NCBI GenBank assembly: GCA_910577555.1
Contig: CAJTLF010000006.1
Location: 1 to 64,000, forward strand
DNA: 64,000 nucleotides
Reading direction: 5' to 3'
DNA from: an uncultured Christensenella sp.
Lineage (GTDB): Bacteria; Bacillota; Clostridia; Christensenellales; Borkfalkiaceae
Position numbers and translations under genes: made by a program. The first letter of the stretch is position 1. The number at the start of each line of letters is the position of its first letter. Positions 1 to 7,881 of the stretch are shown here, piece after piece. Below the pieces are notes generated by a model that was given only the letters and a program-made list of their open reading frames with translations, was not told where the DNA came from and searched no databases.

Positions 1-21
1 GCGTTGAATTTAATTCAACGC
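1..21. terminator. Palindromic hairpin at the window edge
   Basis: Ten-base inverted arms (GCGTTGAATT / AATTCAACGC) surround one base. The flanking CCCGCCGCG at 22-30 would extend the stem if its complement lies left of the window. Read on the minus strand it follows the membrane-protein gene, so it may be that gene's terminator. The left part is cut off. Confidence 0.4.
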
Positions 22-31
22 CCGCCGCGTT

Positions 32-499
32 TTATATTTCTTTATTTTTTAAATACGATAAACTTTCGAAAGTGGTTTTATTTTTGGCAACCCTTACCGT
101 GAGATAGCAAAAACCTGAAAATGCGAGAGCGTACAGGAAGCTTCCTATCGTGTAAAGGTAAAATCCTGCTTCCATTTCAGTTTCAAGATAATAAAATTTT
201 TCTTCTGGTATTTCGTAAAATACGCACGCGACGACTGCCGCCGCGTAAGCTATCATTACCAGAACGATTACTGCAATTGGGCAGAAAATAAATCTTTTAA
301 TCTGTTTGCGCCAATCGGTAGCGCGGATACAGAGTGTAGTGATTATAAACGAGCTTGCGAGAGTTATTATAACTATTGCAATTATCGGCAAAGACAAATT
401 CCAGCTTTGCAAAGTGTGTTTGGTTTCTTCAAGAATGGTCGGGTTGTAACTGCAAAACGGACAGACTAAGCCGATTACGGCAAGTAAAATGCCGAGCAT
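32..499 (-). CDS. Small polytopic membrane protein (XRE module A)
   Basis: I do not recognise a family. The 155-residue protein has four hydrophobic segments, at about residues 2-20, 38-57, 70-92 and 115-137, and a lysine-rich C-terminus, so it is probably an inner-membrane protein. There is no Shine-Dalgarno before the ATG at 499. Its start lies only 2 bp from the likely TTG start of a small XRE regulator on the other strand, so each gene's promoter would have to sit inside the other gene. The divergent pairing of a small XRE repressor with a small membrane protein recurs twice more in this window, which supports a functional link. The function is unknown. Confidence 0.6.
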   Translation of the reverse strand: MLGILLAVIGLVCPFCSYNPTILEETKHTLQSWNLSLPIIAIVIITLASSFIITTLCIRATDWRKQIKRFIFCPIAVIVLVMIAYAAAVVACVFYEIPEEKFYYLETEMEAGFYLYTIGSFLYALAFSGFCYLTVRVAKNKTTFESLSYLKNKEI

Positions 500-501
500 A
501 C

Positions 502-690
502 TTGCGTAATAAAGAAGTCCGCGAGCAAGGGCTTAATCAAGTAAGGCTTGCCGAGAGAATAGGCGTGCGGCAGAACACGATTAGCGCGTGGCTGTTGAAC
601 AAGAAAGAGCCGAGCATAAATTCGCTGTGGCTGCTTGCCGATTATTTTGACGTGGAAATAGATTATATAGTTGGAAGAAAGGATTATTAG
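502..690 (+). CDS. Small XRE-family HTH regulator (module A)
   Basis: This 62-residue protein is almost entirely an HTH_3/Cro-CI domain. The recognition region reads LAERIGVRQNTISAW, followed by the usual KEPS and a C-terminal ADYFDVEIDYIVGR tail, as in one-domain XRE repressors. No ATG is available in frame at the expected position. I chose TTG at 502 because it gives the family's normal N-terminus. The longer in-frame reading from 376 runs antisense through the neighbouring membrane-protein gene and is not credible. The Shine-Dalgarno is weak. The start is uncertain and the gene could be 5'-truncated by rearrangement. It probably represses the divergent gene or itself. Confidence 0.6.
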   Translation: MRNKEVREQGLNQVRLAERIGVRQNTISAWLLNKKEPSINSLWLLADYFDVEIDYIVGRKDY

Positions 691-699
691 GTTGTGAAA

Positions 700-735
700 A
701 GCCCCTGCCGTGCATTGCACGGCAGGGGCTTTTTG
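700..735. terminator. Bidirectional intrinsic terminator
   Basis: Perfect 15-bp stem (700-714 / 716-730) flanked by AAAA on the left and TTTTT on the right. It can end both the XRE gene on the plus strand and the nitroreductase operon on the minus strand. Confidence 0.9.
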
Positions 736-1266
736 TTACTTTATTAATGAAAATACTTTGTCGAAGTCGCGGCGGCGTTTGGGGGGAACGGGGCAATCTT
801 CGCTTGCGTAGCCCAACGCTACCACGAGCGGGAAGGGCGTTCCCTTGGGCAGGTTGAGAAAATCTGCAATGCCGTCTTCGTCGCGCAGTCCTATAATACA
901 GCTCTGCACGCCTTTGTTTTCGGCGGCGAGCGTGAGATACGCCGTTAAAATTCCTATATCGTTGGGAATGAAAGGCTCGTTCGTGACCCGTCTTTCACCG
1001 CGCATAATGGCGTGGGGCGGAAGGCTCTGTATTACCACGAAAGCGGTTGCGCCGTTTGCCCAGCCGTTCGCGCCGCCCGTCTGCACGAGCGGGATAAACT
1101 CCTTTGCTCTGTCGCCGGTTACTGCGTAAAGCTTCCACGGTTGGGCGTTTATTGCCGACGGGGCGAGAGTTGCGAGCCTGCAAATTTCCGTTAAAACTTC
1201 GTCGGGGATTTGCTTTTGTGAGTAGTCGCGCGTGCTGCGCCTTGCGTTAAACAGCCCTTCAATCAT
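736..1266 (-). CDS. Nitroreductase family protein
   Basis: FMN-dependent NAD(P)H oxidoreductase of the nitroreductase fold (176 residues, the short bacterial form). The N-terminal RRSTRDYSQKQIP motif is the FMN-phosphate-binding RRSxRxF-type signature, and LATLAPSAINAQPWKLY is the second conserved FMN contact. GVQSCIIG and FPLVVALGYA match the C-terminal half. The native substrate cannot be told from sequence. It is the last gene of an operon: its start lies 3 bp after the transketolase stop. Confidence 0.85.
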   Translation of the reverse strand: MIEGLFNARRSTRDYSQKQIPDEVLTEICRLATLAPSAINAQPWKLYAVTGDRAKEFIPLVQTGGANGWANGATAFVVIQSLPPHAIMRGERRVTNEPFIPNDIGILTAYLTLAAENKGVQSCIIGLRDEDGIADFLNLPKGTPFPLVVALGYASEDCPVPPKRRRDFDKVFSLIK

Positions 1267-1269
1267 ATT

Positions 1270-3255
1270 TTATTTTCCTTGCTTTGCGCGTTTTATTGAA
1301 AGTTTAGCCTTTTCCGTAACCTTTTCCTTGGTGAAACCGAAATATTCGAACACCGTTTTTGCGGGTGCGGAAGTGCCGAACGTTTTCATTGCGATTACTT
1401 CGCCGTAGTCGCGCGCGTACCGGTGCCAGGAGAAGTGCGACGCCGCTTCCACGCAAACGCGCGCCTTTACCGCACAGGGAAGTACGTGTTCCTTATATTC
1501 GGGGGTTTGTTTTTCAAACTCTTCCATGCAGGGCATGGATACCACGCGTACCTTGTAGCCTTCCGCCTGCAAGTCTGCTTTTGCCGCCGTGCATAAATCT
1601 ACTTCCGAACCGCTGGATATGAGCATTACGTCAGGCTTTCCCTTACAGTCGTCCAGAATATATCCGCCCGCGAGAGCCTTAATTCCCGATTCCTTGTTCT
1701 GGTTTAAGTTCTGTCTCGAAAGCACTAAGATGGTGGGGGAGTTCTGCGTGAATGCCGAAATGTACGCCGCGACCGTTTCCTTGCCGTCGCAGGGGCGGAA
1801 TACTTTGAGATTGGGTATCGAGCGCAGGGCGATGAGCTGTTCTACCGGCTGGTGGGTGGGACCGTCTTCGCCGACGCCTATGCTGTCGTGCGTCATTACG
1901 TAAATGACGGGAATATCCATCAGTGCGCTAAGTCTTATTCCGCCTTTCATATAGTCGGAGAAAGCGAAGAAGGTGGAGCAGACTATTCTGAGCCCGCCGT
2001 GGAGCGTTACGCCGTTGCAGATTGCCGCCATTGCGTGTTCGCGTATGCCGAACTGGATATTGCGTCCCGCTCTGTTTTCGGGGGTGAACGCCGTCGAGCA
2101 TTTGAGATTTGTCATAGTGGACGGCGAAAGGTCTGCCGAACCCGAGAGAAGGTTGGGCATAAGCTTTGCCAGCTCGTTTAAGATTTTGCCGCCCGAGACG
2201 CGGGTTGCTTCGGGGGTTGAGAAGTCGAATTTAGCCAAAAGGTCTGTATAGTCGATTTCGTAGCCAGCCATATACTGCTTGTATTTTGCGGCGAGTTCGG
2301 GGAATTCCTGCTCGTACTTGGAGAATTTTTCGTTCCAGTAAATTTCGGCGTTGAGCTTTTGCTCGGCTATTTTGCGGCAGTACTCTTTTACTTCTGCGGG
2401 AACTTCGAAAGGCTCTTCCTTCCAGTTGAGCTTTGCCTTGGTTGCCGCGAGATTTTCTTCGCCTAAGGGTGCGCCGTGCGATTTTTCGCTGTTTTCAAGG
2501 GGAGAGCCGTAACCTATCTTCGTAGTGCAAATTACGAGCGACGGGCGGGTTAAATCTGCCTTAGCCTTTTCTATTGCCGATTTTAAAACCACAAGGTCGG
2601 TTGCGTCGGGAACGCGGATTACCTGCCAGCCCTGAGCGTTGAATCTTGCGACGATATCTTCGTTGAAGGTATTCGCCGTATTGCCTTCGATTGTTATATC
2701 GTTTTTATCGTATAACAGAATGAGTTTGCCCAGCTTCTGCGCGCCCGCGAATGAGCAGGCTTCGTAGCCCATACCTTCTTCAAGACAGCCTTCGCCGCAA
2801 AGCGCGTAGGTGTAGTGGTCTACGATATTATATTCTTCGGTGTTGAAGATTGACGCAAGATGAGCTTCTGCAAGCGCGAAGCCGACGGCGTTGCCTATGC
2901 CCTGTCCCAAAGGACCTGTGGAAGTTTCCACGCCCGCCGTTCTGCCGTATTCGGGGTGACCGGGGGTGCGGGAATCGAGCTGGCGGAAATTTTGCAAGTC
3001 TTCCTTGGTTACGTCGTAGCCGAAGAGATGCAACAGGCAGTAAAGGAGCATGGAGCCGTGTCCCGCGGAGAGTACGAATCTGTCGCGGTTATCCCACTTG
3101 GGGTTGTTATAGCTGAAGTTCAGAAAATCTGCGAAAACTTCGAACCCTATCGGCGCCGCGCCCATACATATGCCGGGGTGACCGGACTTTGCCTTTTGTA
3201 TGCCTTCGGCGGAAAGGATTCTGAGAGTATCTACGCACTTGGATTTAACGGACAT
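1270..3255 (-). CDS. tkt: Transketolase
   Basis: Thiamine-diphosphate enzyme that transfers two-carbon ketol units in the non-oxidative pentose phosphate pathway. At 661 residues it has the full bacterial length with all three domains. The N-terminal TPP domain carries [12 protein letters not shown], the [12 protein letters not shown] loop and the metal motif [13 protein letters not shown]...NDITIEG. The middle domain carries [14 protein letters not shown] and [13 protein letters not shown], and the C-terminal domain is intact. It sits 13 bp downstream of the phosphohexomutase and 3 bp before the nitroreductase, so the three are probably co-transcribed. No catalytic residue appears lost. Confidence 0.97.
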   Translation of the reverse strand: MSVKSKCVDTLRILSAEGIQKAKSGHPGICMGAAPIGFEVFADFLNFSYNNPKWDNRDRFVLSAGHGSMLLYCLLHLFGYDVTKEDLQNFRQLDSRTPGHPEYGRTAGVETSTGPLGQGIGNAVGFALAEAHLASIFNTEEYNIVDHYTYALCGEGCLEEGMGYEACSFAGAQKLGKLILLYDKNDITIEGNTANTFNEDIVARFNAQGWQVIRVPDATDLVVLKSAIEKAKADLTRPSLVICTTKIGYGSPLENSEKSHGAPLGEENLAATKAKLNWKEEPFEVPAEVKEYCRKIAEQKLNAEIYWNEKFSKYEQEFPELAAKYKQYMAGYEIDYTDLLAKFDFSTPEATRVSGGKILNELAKLMPNLLSGSADLSPSTMTNLKCSTAFTPENRAGRNIQFGIREHAMAAICNGVTLHGGLRIVCSTFFAFSDYMKGGIRLSALMDIPVIYVMTHDSIGVGEDGPTHQPVEQLIALRSIPNLKVFRPCDGKETVAAYISAFTQNSPTILVLSRQNLNQNKESGIKALAGGYILDDCKGKPDVMLISSGSEVDLCTAAKADLQAEGYKVRVVSMPCMEEFEKQTPEYKEHVLPCAVKARVCVEAASHFSWHRYARDYGEVIAMKTFGTSAPAKTVFEYFGFTKEKVTEKAKLSIKRAKQGK

Positions 3256-3268
3256 TTTGTTTTCTCCT

Positions 3269-4759
3269 TTACTTTGTGAAAATTTCGAGATTTGCGGGGT
3301 TTAAGAAGGAATATTCCTTCAATAAACCCAAAAGTTTTTTTGCGGAGCGTGCGTTGCCGCCCGCGATATCGCTTTCGAAGTTGATGGGCATTACGGGGTC
3401 GTGAACGCTCATTCTCACGAGAATCCAGCCGTAGCCCGTGTTTATTCTCACGCCCTCGTAGTTGTCGGGCGCAAGGGACAGGGTTTTATCTTCTGATACT
3501 TTTTCTTTGAGTTCGGAAATTACTTTCGCGCCTTCGGCTTTGAAGTCTTTGCTGTCTTTTGAAAAGCCTATGCGTACTTCGTTCTCTTCCACGGGGCGTT
3601 TTAAGCCTGAAATGAGCGAAGTCAGCGATTTGCCGAGCTTGGCTTGTTCGGACAGGCATATTAAAATTCGGGTAATCAGGTACGCGCCGTCGTCTAAATA
3701 GTAATTGTCCTTAAAAGCCGCGTGACCCGAAGTTTCTATCGCAAGGGGGGAATAGATTCCGTTTGCGTTGAGTTCCCTGCACTTGTCGATTACGTTTTTG
3801 TAGCCGCGTTTGAAGCGCAGGTGTCCGCCGCCGAGCGATTTTATAAATTCGGTAAGTCCGTCGCTCGTTACGCTGTCGGTTACCACGACGCCCGTTTTAT
3901 CCTTGAAGAGTATTGCGGACAGGAGCGCGATTAACGCGTTTCGGTTTATTTCGCTGCCGTCCGCATCTACGCATGCCGCTCTGTCCACGTCGGTATCGAA
4001 GATTATGCCCAAGTCGGCTTTTTCGCGGAGTACCGCGCGGGAAAGGCTGTTTATCGCGTTTTTGTCTTCGGGGTTGGGGATATGGTTGGGGAATCTGCCG
4101 TCCGGCTCTAAAAACTGACTGCCGGTTACGTCCGCGCCCAAAGGCTTCAATACCTTTTCCGCGAAAAACCCGCCCGCGCCGTTGCCCGCGTCGACGATTA
4201 TTTTTTTGCCCTTTAAAGGAAGTATGCCGCAAGCCGTCTCGACTATGCCCGTTAAGATGCGGGAATATTCGTCCATAAAGGATTTTTCTTCGTAAGAGCC
4301 GTTGCCCTGCGGGAAGTTTTCTTCCGCGGCAAGAGTCAATATTTTATCTATATCCTTTGAATCCAGACCGCCGTCTTTCGTGAAGAATTTAAGTCCGTTT
4401 CTGTCGAAGGGCAGGTGGGACGCCGTTACCATAACGGACGCGTCGCAACCGAAATCCGATTTTTTTAAGAGTATGAACATTGACGGAGTGGACGAAAGCC
4501 CCGTATAGACCACGCTGCAACCGCAGGAGTTGAACGCGTTTACCGCGCACTTTACTATTCTTTCCGCGGAAATACGGCTGTCGTTGCCGATAGCGATTTT
4601 CAAACCGCGCTTGCCCGTCTTTAATTCAAGCCAGCGTACGAAGCCTTTGCAGACCGCCGTTACCGCATCGTCTGTGAGTGTTACGGGCGAATTTTCGCCC
4701 ACTGCCACGCCGCGCACGTCCGTGCCGCTTTTAAGTTTTTTCAAAGTTTCAATCGTCAT
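3269..4759 (-). CDS. Phosphoglucomutase/phosphomannomutase family protein
   Basis: Alpha-D-phosphohexomutase (496 residues) that interconverts hexose 1- and 6-phosphates. The phosphoserine loop is VTASHLPFDRNG, with the catalytic Ser at residue 114. The metal-binding loop reads DTDVDR in place of DxDxDR near residue 255. The C-terminal phosphate-binding loop reads RMSVHDP rather than RxSGTEP, a variant form that fits the large clostridial subgroup; sugar specificity is therefore open. There is no Shine-Dalgarno. A consensus promoter places its -10 box 8 bp before the ATG, so the mRNA is probably leaderless. First gene of the operon with tkt and the nitroreductase. Confidence 0.9.
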   Translation of the reverse strand: MTIETLKKLKSGTDVRGVAVGENSPVTLTDDAVTAVCKGFVRWLELKTGKRGLKIAIGNDSRISAERIVKCAVNAFNSCGCSVVYTGLSSTPSMFILLKKSDFGCDASVMVTASHLPFDRNGLKFFTKDGGLDSKDIDKILTLAAEENFPQGNGSYEEKSFMDEYSRILTGIVETACGILPLKGKKIIVDAGNGAGGFFAEKVLKPLGADVTGSQFLEPDGRFPNHIPNPEDKNAINSLSRAVLREKADLGIIFDTDVDRAACVDADGSEINRNALIALLSAILFKDKTGVVVTDSVTSDGLTEFIKSLGGGHLRFKRGYKNVIDKCRELNANGIYSPLAIETSGHAAFKDNYYLDDGAYLITRILICLSEQAKLGKSLTSLISGLKRPVEENEVRIGFSKDSKDFKAEGAKVISELKEKVSEDKTLSLAPDNYEGVRINTGYGWILVRMSVHDPVMPINFESDIAGGNARSAKKLLGLLKEYSFLNPANLEIFTK

Positions 4760-4767
4760 ACGAGTTC

Positions 4768-4796
4768 ATTATACTATATACGGTATATTTATTCAA
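4768..4796 (-). promoter_or_regulatory. Promoter of the phosphohexomutase-tkt operon
   Basis: Minus strand: TTGAAT (4791-4796), 17-bp spacer, TATAAT (4768-4773). Only 8 bp separate the -10 box from the start codon at 4759, which predicts a leaderless or near-leaderless transcript. Confidence 0.8.
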
Positions 4797-4852
4797 GTGT
4801 TTGCGCGGGAATAACGATAAAAAAGTATTGGAAATTTAGGGGGCGGGTTTTA

Positions 4853-4967
4853 TGGATTGCTTCGTCGCTACGCTCCTCGCAATGACGGGGGGCTTATTGT
4901 TAGTGTGGATTGCTTTGTCGCTACGCTCCTCGCAATGACGGGGAAGAATGCTCCGCAATGGCGGGGT
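4853..4967. repeat. Two tandem copies of an extragenic repeat plus a fragment
   Basis: Copy 1 (4853-4890) and copy 2 (4906-4943) share the pattern GGATTGCTT(C/T)GTCGCTA followed by CGCTCCTCGCAATGACGGG and differ at one base. A decayed third piece (CTCCGCAATGGCGGGG) lies at 4951-4966. The outer ATTGC/GCAAT ends are inverted, as in REP/MITE-like elements. The same kind of element gives the well-known spurious translations seen in many bacterial genomes. The rest of the 323-bp gap holds two divergent promoters and a run of 9 G at 4982-4990. Confidence 0.85.
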
Positions 4968-5022
4968 GGGTGCGACGACAAGGGGGGGGGAGAGAAATTT
5001 TATTATACTCGTTAAAAATCCT

Positions 5023-5050
5023 TTGAATTTGCCGTTTGCTGTGATATAAT
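5023..5050 (+). promoter_or_regulatory. Promoter of proS
   Basis: TTGAAT (5023-5028), 16-bp spacer, TATAAT (5045-5050). GGAG at 5071-5074 is the ribosome-binding site, 8 nt before the ATG. Confidence 0.75.
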
Positions 5051-5082
5051 GATATGGATTTAATTTTGACGGAGTTTTATTT

Positions 5083-6510
5083 ATGGCTAAGGAAAATTTC
5101 GTGGAGCAGATTGCGGACATTGAAACAGACTTTCCGCAGTGGTATACGGACATAGTTATCAAGACCAAGCTCGTGGACTACGGACCTGTGAAGGGAACGA
5201 TGGTTATCCGCCCTTACGGTTACGCGATTTGGGAGAATATTCAAAACGAGCTTAACGCGCGTTTTAAGGCTAACGGCTATGAAAACGCGTATTTTCCCCT
5301 GCTTATTCCCATGAGCTACTTCACCAAAGAAGCCGAACACGTGGAAGGGTTCGCGCCCGAAGTTGCCGTAGTTACCCGCGCGGGCGGCGAAGAGCTTGCC
5401 GAGCCTTTGGCTATCCGTCCCACTTCGGAGACCATTATCGGAAATATGTATTCAAAATGGTTGCAATCTTACCGCGAGTTGCCCATACTCATAAACCAGT
5501 GGGCGAACGTTATGCGCTGGGAAAAGACGACGCGGCCTTTTTTGCGTACTTCCGAATTTTTATGGCAGGAAGGTCACTCGGCGTTTGCCACCGCAGAAGA
5601 AGCGGAGAACGAGACGCAGAAGATGATGTCCGTTTATAAAGAGTTTGCCGAAAACGTTCTGGCTCTGCCCGTTATCTGCGGAAGAAAGACCGAGAAGGAA
5701 AAGTTCGCGGGCGCGGTTGCCACTTACGGAATGGAAGCGATGATGAAGGACGGAAAGAGCCTGCAATCGGGTACGACGCACTTTTTGGGGCAGAATTTCG
5801 CTAAGGCGTTCGATATTGAATTTCTGGATAAGGACGGCTCGCACAAGCACGCGTATACGATGAGTTTCGGCGTTTCCACGCGGCTTATAGGCGCGCTTAT
5901 TATGGCGCACGGCGACGCGCGCGGGCTGGTTATTCCGCCTAAGGTTGCGCCCGTACAGGTGGTTATAGTGCCTATCGCCGCTAAAAAAGGCAACGTGTTG
6001 CAGGTTTGCGGCGAAATTAAGGAAAGGCTTGAAAGGCGCGGGGTGCGCGTTAAATTGGACGACGGCGAGCAGAGCCCCGGCTGGAAGTTCAACGAGTGGG
6101 AGATGAAGGGCGTGCCTTTGAGAATAGAAATAGGTCCGCGCGACATAGAAGAGGGGAAGGCGATGATATTCCGCCGCGATACCCTTGAAAAGAACGCTTA
6201 CGCGTTGGACGGCATAGAGAGCAGTGTTTCGGATTTACTCGACTGCGTACAAAAGGATATGCTTGACGCGGCAAGGGTTCGCCGCGACGGCAAGATTATT
6301 TACGCGGAAGATTTGGACGGAATTTTAAAGGGCGTTGAAGGCGGTAACTTCGTTAAAGCGGGCTGGTGCGGTTGCCGCGAATGCGAAGACAAGGTCAAGG
6401 CTCACACCGCCGCTACCGCGCGCGTGTTTGCGGAAGGCGAAACGAGCAAGAAGTGCGCCGTTTGCGGAAAGAAAGCCGCGCACACCGTTATTTTTGCAAG
6501 GGCTTATTGA
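5083..6510 (+). CDS. proS: Proline--tRNA ligase, archaeal/eukaryotic-type
   Basis: Charges tRNA-Pro with proline. At 475 residues it lacks the editing insertion of the E. coli-type enzyme. Motif 2 is seen as RWEKTTRPFLRTSEFLWQEGH, the motif preceding the active site as RPTSETIIG, and motif 3 as GVSTRLIGALIM. The C-terminal Zn-binding module (CGCRECE ... CAVCGKK) and the terminal Tyr after FARAY are typical of the archaeal/eukaryotic-type (type 3) form common in Clostridia. It is a single gene with its own promoter, GGAG ribosome-binding site and terminator. No T-box leader is visible in the short 5' region. Confidence 0.97.
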   Translation: MAKENFVEQIADIETDFPQWYTDIVIKTKLVDYGPVKGTMVIRPYGYAIWENIQNELNARFKANGYENAYFPLLIPMSYFTKEAEHVEGFAPEVAVVTRAGGEELAEPLAIRPTSETIIGNMYSKWLQSYRELPILINQWANVMRWEKTTRPFLRTSEFLWQEGHSAFATAEEAENETQKMMSVYKEFAENVLALPVICGRKTEKEKFAGAVATYGMEAMMKDGKSLQSGTTHFLGQNFAKAFDIEFLDKDGSHKHAYTMSFGVSTRLIGALIMAHGDARGLVIPPKVAPVQVVIVPIAAKKGNVLQVCGEIKERLERRGVRVKLDDGEQSPGWKFNEWEMKGVPLRIEIGPRDIEEGKAMIFRRDTLEKNAYALDGIESSVSDLLDCVQKDMLDAARVRRDGKIIYAEDLDGILKGVEGGNFVKAGWCGCRECEDKVKAHTAATARVFAEGETSKKCAVCGKKAAHTVIFARAY

Positions 6511-6524
6511 TATTTTTATAAATT

Positions 6525-6550
6525 AAGACGGCGCAAGCCGTCTTTTTTGT
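6525..6550 (+). terminator. Terminator of proS
   Basis: Eight-bp stem AAGACGGC/GCCGTCTT with GCAA loop (6525-6544) and a T run to 6548. Confidence 0.9.
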
Positions 6551-6610
6551 TTGACAAATTTATATATTGTCATTATACTAAAACTGATGTTTTAAAACAA
6601 GCGTTTTAAA
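6551..6610 (+). promoter_or_regulatory. Promoter and probable TetR operator
   Basis: TTGACA (6551-6556), 17-bp spacer, TATACT (6574-6579). Just downstream, across the expected transcription start, is a perfect inverted repeat TTTAAAAC-AAGC-GTTTTAAA (6591-6610), overlapping a 12-bp palindrome TGTTTTAAAACA (6588-6599). Its position is right for autorepression by the TetR protein encoded next. Confidence 0.75.
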
Positions 6611-6624
6611 TAAAGGAGAGAGTT

Positions 6625-7203
6625 ATGCCGCCTAAGGCTAAATTTACGAGAGAAGAGATTGTTTCCGCGGCGTTTGAAATGGTGAGAGCGGACGGGATTG
6701 AGTGCCTGACCGCGCGGGCGTTGGGGGAAAAGCTGGGAAGTTCTGCAAGACCCATTTTTACCGTGTTCGGCGGTATGGAAGAGATAAGGCGGGAAGTGAT
6801 TGCCGCCGCCACCGCGCTTTACGACGGGTACGTGGCGAAGGGACTTGAGGAAAAGCTTGCCTTTAAGGGAGTGGGTACGGCTTATATCCGCTTTGCCGCC
6901 GAAGAGCCGAAGCTTTTTAATTTGCTGTTTATGAAGGAGAAGGACGCGGCGACCGATAAGGATTCCGTGCTTTCCGTTTTAGACGGGAATACGGAAAAGA
7001 TTATCAGCTCCATTACCGACGGTTACGGGCTCGGACGCGACGCGGCGCGGGCAGTTTATTTTCATTCGTTCGTGTACTGTCACGGCGTTGCGACGCTGAT
7101 TTCGACGGGCGTGTGTGAGTTTTCGGAGAGCCAGATTTCCGAAATGCTTACCGCGTCGTTTATAAGTTTTCTTAAAAAGATAAAGGAGAGCGGGAGTTTA
7201 TGA
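6625..7203 (+). CDS. TetR/AcrR-family transcriptional regulator
   Basis: One-component repressor of 192 residues. The N-terminal TetR HTH spans about residues 7-53 (TREEIVSAAFEMVRADGIE, then LTARALGEKLGSSARPIFTVFG), followed by an all-helical ligand/dimer domain. The start is fixed by AAAGGAGAG upstream. The stop overlaps the ABC ATPase start by 4 bp (ATGA), so regulator and exporter form one operon. The palindrome at 6591-6610 is a plausible autoregulatory operator. The ligand is unknown; by context it is probably a substrate of the exporter. Confidence 0.9.
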   Translation: MPPKAKFTREEIVSAAFEMVRADGIECLTARALGEKLGSSARPIFTVFGGMEEIRREVIAAATALYDGYVAKGLEEKLAFKGVGTAYIRFAAEEPKLFNLLFMKEKDAATDKDSVLSVLDGNTEKIISSITDGYGLGRDAARAVYFHSFVYCHGVATLISTGVCEFSESQISEMLTASFISFLKKIKESGSL

Positions 7204-7880
7204 TTAAAGTTGAAAACGTTACCAAATCATACGGGGCGACGCAGGTGTTAAAGGGCGTTAGTTTGAGCATATCCGACGGGCAATTCGTGGTTATTACGGG
7301 CGCGTCGGGGTCGGGTAAGTCTACGCTTATGAACGTTATATCGGGGTTGGAACGCCCCGACGGCGGCAAAATATTTTACGGCGCGGAAGAAATTTCTTCG
7401 TTCGGAGAAAAGCAGCTTACCGGATTCAGGCGCAGGGAGACGGCTTTTATATTTCAGCAGTATTATCTGTTGCCGCACCTGAGCGTCGATAAAAACGTGC
7501 GGCTGGGCGCGGATTTGGCGGGAAATAAAAATTACCGCGAAATAATAGAGCGGGTGGGGCTTGCCGAAAAGCAAAACCGCAAGCCTTGCGAGCTTTCGGG
7601 CGGCGAACAGCAGAGAGTTTGTATTGCCCGCGCGCTGGCAAAAAATCCGCGCGTGCTATTTCTCGACGAGCCGACGGGCGCGTTGGACGAAGCCACGGGG
7701 CGTAGCGTACTGGGATATATTGCCCAATTACAGCGCGAACGCGCCTTTACGATGATTATGGTTACGCATAACGCGAATATCGCGGATATGGCGGACGTAG
7801 TTATTAAGATGAACAGCGGCAATATTGCGGAAGTTTACGAAAACTCCGTGCGTAAGGGCGCGTACGAGATAGGGTGGTGA
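7200..7880 (+). CDS. ABC transporter ATP-binding protein (LolD/MacB type)
   Basis: ATPase subunit (226 residues) of a type VII (MacB/FtsE-like) ABC system. It has Walker A GASGSGKST near residue 40, Q-loop FIFQQYYLLPHLSV, signature LSGGEQQRVCIARAL, Walker B VLFLDEPTGALDE and a switch His in MVTHN. This subclass usually powers mechanotransmission or export of peptides or antibiotics rather than classic import. It is translationally coupled to the TetR gene (4-bp overlap) and lies 1 bp before the permease gene. Confidence 0.93.
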   Translation: MIKVENVTKSYGATQVLKGVSLSISDGQFVVITGASGSGKSTLMNVISGLERPDGGKIFYGAEEISSFGEKQLTGFRRRETAFIFQQYYLLPHLSVDKNVRLGADLAGNKNYREIIERVGLAEKQNRKPCELSGGEQQRVCIARALAKNPRVLFLDEPTGALDEATGRSVLGYIAQLQRERAFTMIMVTHNANIADMADVVIKMNSGNIAEVYENSVRKGAYEIGW

Positions 7881-7881
7881 T

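Noticed and set aside
376..501. Extended N-terminus of the module A XRE protein
   Set aside because: Antisense to a good membrane-protein gene and not HTH-like.
4981..4990. G9 run, and G11 run at 22156-22166, as phase-variable tracts
   Set aside because: Both lie in intergenic DNA at positions that do not alter a reading frame or promoter spacing.
4836..5168. Open frame on the minus strand translating the repeats (contains CEERSDKAIH and ARSVATKQS)
   Set aside because: These peptides are the known artefact of translating the extragenic repeat, and the frame overlaps the proS promoter and start.
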